From the NCBI GenBank assembly GCA_023398155.1, contig JAEWSV010000443.1, positions 1 through 7,324 of the forward strand: a stretch of 7,324 nt of DNA, written 5' to 3'. Of the stretch, positions 5,196 to 7,324 are shown in pieces. The translations under genes were made by a program, and so were the position numbers. Below the pieces are notes generated by a model that worked only from the letters and a program-made list of their open reading frames with translations, ran no database searches and was not told the DNA's origin. Numbering within the stretch: the stretch's first letter is position 1; every line of letters begins with the position of its first letter. The stretch comes from Spirochaetota bacterium. Lineage in GTDB: Bacteria; Spirochaetota; Spirochaetia; Treponematales; Breznakiellaceae.

Positions 5196-6455
5196 TCATG
5201 AACGGACGACGTTCGGGATCACGAGGCGGAGCCGATAGACGCAGCCGGGGCCGTCCTCCCGCTCCATCTCGGCGCCGAGGTGCTTTGCGAGGGCCGCGAT
5301 GATCTTGCGGCCCCGACCGCCGCTCGGTTCCGTTCCGTCCGCGGCCCGCCGTATCCCGACGCCATCGTCCCCGATGCGGAGCTTGAGCTCCCGGCCGACC
5401 TCCGTGAAGACCGCCTCTATGAAAATCTTTCCTTCTCCTCCCGCAGGGAAGGCGTGCTTAACTGAATTCATGACTGTTTCGTTGATGAGAAGCCCGAGGT
5501 CGACGGCGCTTTCGCTGTCCATGACCGCCTCATCGCCGGACCAGGAAACTTCGAACGCGAAGGAACGGTGGAGGCTCTTGAAGCGATCGAAGAGGGACTC
5601 GACGAGGGAGCGGAGCCGGACGATGTAGACGTCGCCCTTCCGGAAGAGGAGTTGGTGCACGGAGGTGATGGCGGAGAGGCTCGCCTTGATGTCGGCTATC
5701 GCCTGGCGGGGTTCGACCTCCGGCCGCGATTTCAGATTGACGATGCTCGATATCACCTGCAGGTTGTTCTTCACCCTATGCTCGATCTCGTGGAGCACGA
5801 CCTCCAAAGCCGCCCGCATGCGCCGATCCTCGGCCGCCGCGGCGGCGTAACCGTTCACGAGGTAGAAGGCGGAGAAGGAAAGGATGAGGCTCACGAGGAT
5901 GAAATTGGAGGAGATGACGATGACCGAGCCGAGTCCCTGTCCCCAGGGGAGGAACCCCGCGGCGCTCGCGGCCGCTAAGACGGCATGGGTGAGGATGGCG
6001 AGGACGTTCGCGGCTATCATGGAAGCCTTGCCGCCGAAGAGCGCGGCCAAGAAGGCGAACGCGAAGAGGTAGAGGTGCCCCGCGCCGAAGGGGCCCGTAT
6101 AGATGATGAGGATTACCCCGAGGAAGTAGGGCAGGCAGACGAGCGCGATGGCCTTGAAACGGTAGGTCAGGCCCGGAAGGAGGTTGAGCGCGAGGAGGAG
6201 GAGCCCGGCCGCGATGTCGGCTGCGAGGACCAACCATACTCTCGCCGTGATCGAAAGATAGACGCTCGGGACGAGCGCGATCGCGCTCCCGACTGCGATG
6301 ACCCTGAGGAGCGTCGCGAGGAGCCGTTGCCGTAGATCTTGCGTTTCCTGCGATTTCGGCGATGGAGCGTTGATCAAACGGTTAGTCTCCTTCGCCATGA
6401 GCATATCGCGGCCGCGGATGAATTGACAGATCGCGCGCGGAGCGGGTAAGATCAT
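5196..6455 (-). CDS. Orphan sensor histidine kinase, six-TM input, HisKA_2 type
   Basis: A 419-residue inner-membrane kinase (length from the first ATG). A short charged N-terminus is followed by about six TM helices (47-69, 73-93, 101-120, 127-141, 144-168, 176-203), with loops too short for a folded outside domain. The H-box IEHRVKNNLQVIS (224-236) is typical of the HisKA_2 group, with His226 as the likely phosphoacceptor. The ATPase domain follows: LINETVMNSVKHAFP (323-337, N-box), DDGVG (363-367) and GGRGRKII (379-386). No response regulator gene is next to it, so its partner is elsewhere. Possible starts are the ATG at 6453-6455 and in-frame ATGs at 6402-6404 and 6396-6398; none has a good Shine-Dalgarno. 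The later ones would keep the gene clear of the divergent plus-strand promoter at 6423-6452, so the true start may be 6398 or 6404. It may be cotranscribed with the chemoreceptor downstream. Confidence 0.9.
   Translation of the reverse strand: MILPAPRAICQFIRGRDMLMAKETNRLINAPSPKSQETQDLRQRLLATLLRVIAVGSAIALVPSVYLSITARVWLVLAADIAAGLLLLALNLLPGLTYRFKAIALVCLPYFLGVILIIYTGPFGAGHLYLFAFAFLAALFGGKASMIAANVLAILTHAVLAAASAAGFLPWGQGLGSVIVISSNFILVSLILSFSAFYLVNGYAAAAAEDRRMRAALEVVLHEIEHRVKNNLQVISSIVNLKSRPEVEPRQAIADIKASLSAITSVHQLLFRKGDVYIVRLRSLVESLFDRFKSLHRSFAFEVSWSGDEAVMDSESAVDLGLLINETVMNSVKHAFPAGGEGKIFIEAVFTEVGRELKLRIGDDGVGIRRAADGTEPSGGRGRKIIAALAKHLGAEMEREDGPGCVYRLRLVIPNVVRS
6423..6452 (+). promoter_or_regulatory. 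Candidate sigma70 promoter of the short ORF / RNHCP-rsgA transcript
   Basis: A perfect -35, TTGACA (6423-6428), is followed after 18 bases by TAAGAT (6447-6452, 4/6 match to the -10). Transcription would begin near 6459, about a dozen bases before the strong Shine-Dalgarno at 6471-6478. The hexamers overlap the 5' part of the kinase reading frame if its earliest start is used. The spacer is GC-rich, and the -10 is only moderate. Confidence 0.5.
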
Positions 6456-6470
6456 TTCATCTCAAAGCTT

Positions 6471-6478
6471 AAGGAGGT
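6471..6478 (+). promoter_or_regulatory. Near-perfect Shine-Dalgarno sequence
   Basis: AAGGAGGT is complementary to the full anti-Shine-Dalgarno core of 16S rRNA and stands four bases before the ATG at 6483. It is clearly the strongest ribosome binding site in this window; the other genes use GGAGG, GAAAGG or weaker sites. Confidence 0.7.
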
Positions 6479-6482
6479 CTGT

Positions 6483-6524
6483 ATGACAGAGATTGCGCTT
6501 CCCATGGCGGTGGTGTTCAGGTAG
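6483..6524 (+). CDS. Short ORF, 13 codons, possible leader peptide
   Basis: ATG at 6483 opens a 13-codon frame, MTEIALPMAVVFR, ended by TAG at 6522-6524. A near-perfect Shine-Dalgarno and a plausible promoter stand in front of it, so translation initiation is likely. The peptide is short and moderately hydrophobic, with no run of a single amino acid such as classic attenuation leaders show. After the TAG the same frame stays open to about 6738, so this could also be the start of a decayed gene or one broken by a nonsense change; the downstream codons do not look like a known protein. It lies 194 bases upstream of the RNHCP gene, on the same strand. Confidence 0.4.
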   Translation: MTEIALPMAVVFR

Positions 6525-6718
6525 GAGCGATCCGGCCCGGCCGACGCGCGCAGCGCGCGAAGGACGATTGACTGTTTCTCCCTCCTTCCTTCCTTTCAGG
6601 ACCATTCCGCAACTAACACGTCCGCCGAACACCCTGCCATCCACTCAACGCGGTACCCATTTCTATTGGCCGATGACCTCGCCGTATCCGCGACGGTTCC
6701 TGGCCGAAAGGCGTTGAT
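6525..6718 (+). other. Untranslated leader between the short ORF and the RNHCP gene
   Basis: This 194-base stretch has no convincing gene. It contains the perfect hairpin CGCGCG-CAG-CGCGCG (6545-6559), followed after some 20 bases by a long pyrimidine tract (about 6574-6597, TTTCTCCCTCCTTCCTTCC). A 14-codon frame, ATG at 6673 to TGA at 6715-6717, ends one base before the RNHCP ATG but has no Shine-Dalgarno. The layout could be that of a regulated 5' leader, but no known riboswitch was recognised and there is no T-run right after the hairpin. Confidence 0.4.
6545..6559 (+). repeat. Perfect GC-only hairpin in the leader
   Basis: CGCGCG (6545-6550) and CGCGCG (6554-6559) pair around the three-base loop CAG, giving a six-pair, all-GC stem 20 bases after the short ORF stop codon. 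Without a T-run it is not a standard terminator. A ribosome on the short ORF could affect its folding. Confidence 0.4.
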
Positions 6719-7081
6719 ATGTCCAGGACGAGACAGGTAGTACACGAAAGCCACGAATCCTTCATCTGCCAGCATTGCGGCAGTCCGGTTCCCCCGGCAT
6801 CCATCGGCGGGAAGAATCGCAACCATTGTCCTATATGCCTGTACAGCAGGCACCTCGATATCGTCGCGGGCGATCGCCGCTCGCCTTGCAAGGCCCCGAT
6901 GCGGCCCATCGCCGTGTGGGTGAAACCCGACGGCGAGTGGAGCATCCTGCACCGCTGCGAACGCTGCGGCGTGATCAGGCCGAACCGCATCGCAGCCGAC
7001 GACGACGAAACGGCGCTGCTCAAGCTGGCGCTGTTTCCCATGACGAAGCTTCCGTTTCCCCTTGGAGGGATGACCGCATGA
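6719..7081 (+). CDS. RNHCP domain zinc-ribbon protein
   Basis: A 120-residue soluble protein matching the RNHCP family, named for its signature: RNHCP at 34-38 within NRNHCPICLYSRH (33-45). Cysteine pairs at C17/C20, C37/C40 and C80/C83, plus C57, give a layout fit to bind one or two zinc ions. The pattern F-x-C-x2-CG at the start, the central GDRRSPCKAPMRPIAVWV (51-68), and EWSILHRCERCG (73-84) follow the family. Length is normal for a single-domain member. The ATG has a Shine-Dalgarno (GAAAGG, 6706-6711). The stop overlaps the start of rsgA by four bases (ATGA), so the two are probably translationally coupled. The biochemical role of RNHCP is not established as far as I know. A link to ribosomes or RNA is inferred only from the neighbour. 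Confidence 0.9.
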   Translation: MSRTRQVVHESHESFICQHCGSPVPPASIGGKNRNHCPICLYSRHLDIVAGDRRSPCKAPMRPIAVWVKPDGEWSILHRCERCGVIRPNRIAADDDETALLKLALFPMTKLPFPLGGMTA

Positions 7082-7324
7082 ACGATACCTACGCGCCTGA
7101 AGCTTGGGGCTGGAAGGGCGAATTCCACGCGGCCTGGGCCGCCGCCAAGGAGGCCGACCGGGGCGGGCGACCGCTCGTCCCCGGCCGCGTCACCGGAAGG
7201 GAGCACCACCTCTACGAAGTGGTCTGCCCCGATTTCTCGGGAAGGCCGGATTTCGCTGGACTGCCGAACGTCGTCGGCCGCTACGACGGCCTACGGGTGA
7301 GCGGCCGCTTCGATCATGAGGCGG
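7078..7324 (+). CDS. rsgA: Ribosome small subunit-dependent GTPase A, N-terminal part (cut by window)
   Basis: RsgA (YjeQ) is a circularly permuted GTPase that acts in late maturation of the 30S ribosomal subunit in the cytoplasm. The visible 82 codons cover only the N-terminal region leading into the OB-fold: an early aromatic segment WGWKGEFHAAW (9-19), then PLVPGRVTGREHHLYEVV (32-49), matching the usual 'PGRVxxExxxxYxV' pattern, and VSGRFDHEA at the end, which matches the family's 'VSGRFRHEA'. The GTPase motifs and the C-terminal zinc finger lie outside the window, so catalytic integrity cannot be judged. GGAGGG (7064-7069) is a good Shine-Dalgarno eight bases before the ATG, which overlaps the TGA of the RNHCP gene. 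Confidence 0.85.
   Translation, partial: MNDTYAPEAWGWKGEFHAAWAAAKEADRGGRPLVPGRVTGREHHLYEVVCPDFSGRPDFAGLPNVVGRYDGLRVSGRFDHEA

Noticed and set aside
5200..5214. GAACG-GACGA-CGTTC inverted repeat at the end of the kinase gene
   Set aside because: A five-pair stem inside coding sequence with no T-run; too weak to call a terminator.
6493..6717. 74-codon frame with a TTG start before RNHCP
   Set aside because: It has no Shine-Dalgarno at the start, its product is rich in proline and arginine, and it overlaps the better supported ATG at 6483.
6596..7209. Minus-strand frames of 118 and 198 codons over the RNHCP gene
   Set aside because: They lie opposite a clear RNHCP protein, and the products look like shadow translation with no motifs or ribosome site.

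Overview
The window is GC-rich bacterial DNA with compact, mostly intact genes on both strands. No 16S gene or other marker is present, so the host can only be guessed. The mix fits a free-living or host-associated spirochaete-like bacterium: a membrane-anchored AraC-type regulator, a split transketolase, a methyl-accepting chemotaxis protein without a periplasmic domain, a HisKA_2-type kinase, and an RNHCP-RsgA pair. This assignment is inference only, and other chemotactic bacteria are possible.

Layout. (1) 1-715, minus: the N-terminal membrane part of a probable 7TM-AraC regulator, cut by the window edge, with an extended -10 promoter that appears to start the transcript at the GTG start codon. 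(2) 716-970: a 255-base spacer with four dyad or hairpin elements. (3) 971-1450, plus: a small unrecognised membrane protein with one C-terminal hydrophobic region, closed by a strong intrinsic terminator (1477-1508). (4) 1566-3435, plus: a sigma70-type promoter and a two-gene operon for the N- and C-terminal halves of transketolase, overlapping by four bases (ATGA). (5) 3481-6455, minus, convergent with the transketolase genes: a six-TM orphan histidine kinase followed by a six-TM chemoreceptor, with an inverted repeat around a possible -10 box in the 97-base gap between them. (6) 6423-7324, plus, divergent from the kinase: a promoter, a near-perfect Shine-Dalgarno and a 13-codon ORF, a roughly 190-base leader, then an RNHCP zinc-ribbon gene overlapping (ATGA) the start of rsgA, which runs off the window.

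How the genes fit together. The transketolase pair forms one thiamine-diphosphate enzyme of the non-oxidative pentose phosphate pathway. The kinase and chemoreceptor both carry integral-membrane input regions with little outside the membrane, so they may sense membrane-related or intracellular cues. The RNHCP and rsgA overlap suggests coupled translation and places a poorly characterised zinc protein beside a 30S ribosome assembly GTPase. I see no mobile element, CRISPR array, tRNA or rRNA. The least explained parts are the structured 716-970 spacer, the short ORF at 6483 with its unusually strong initiation signals, and the small membrane protein at 971.
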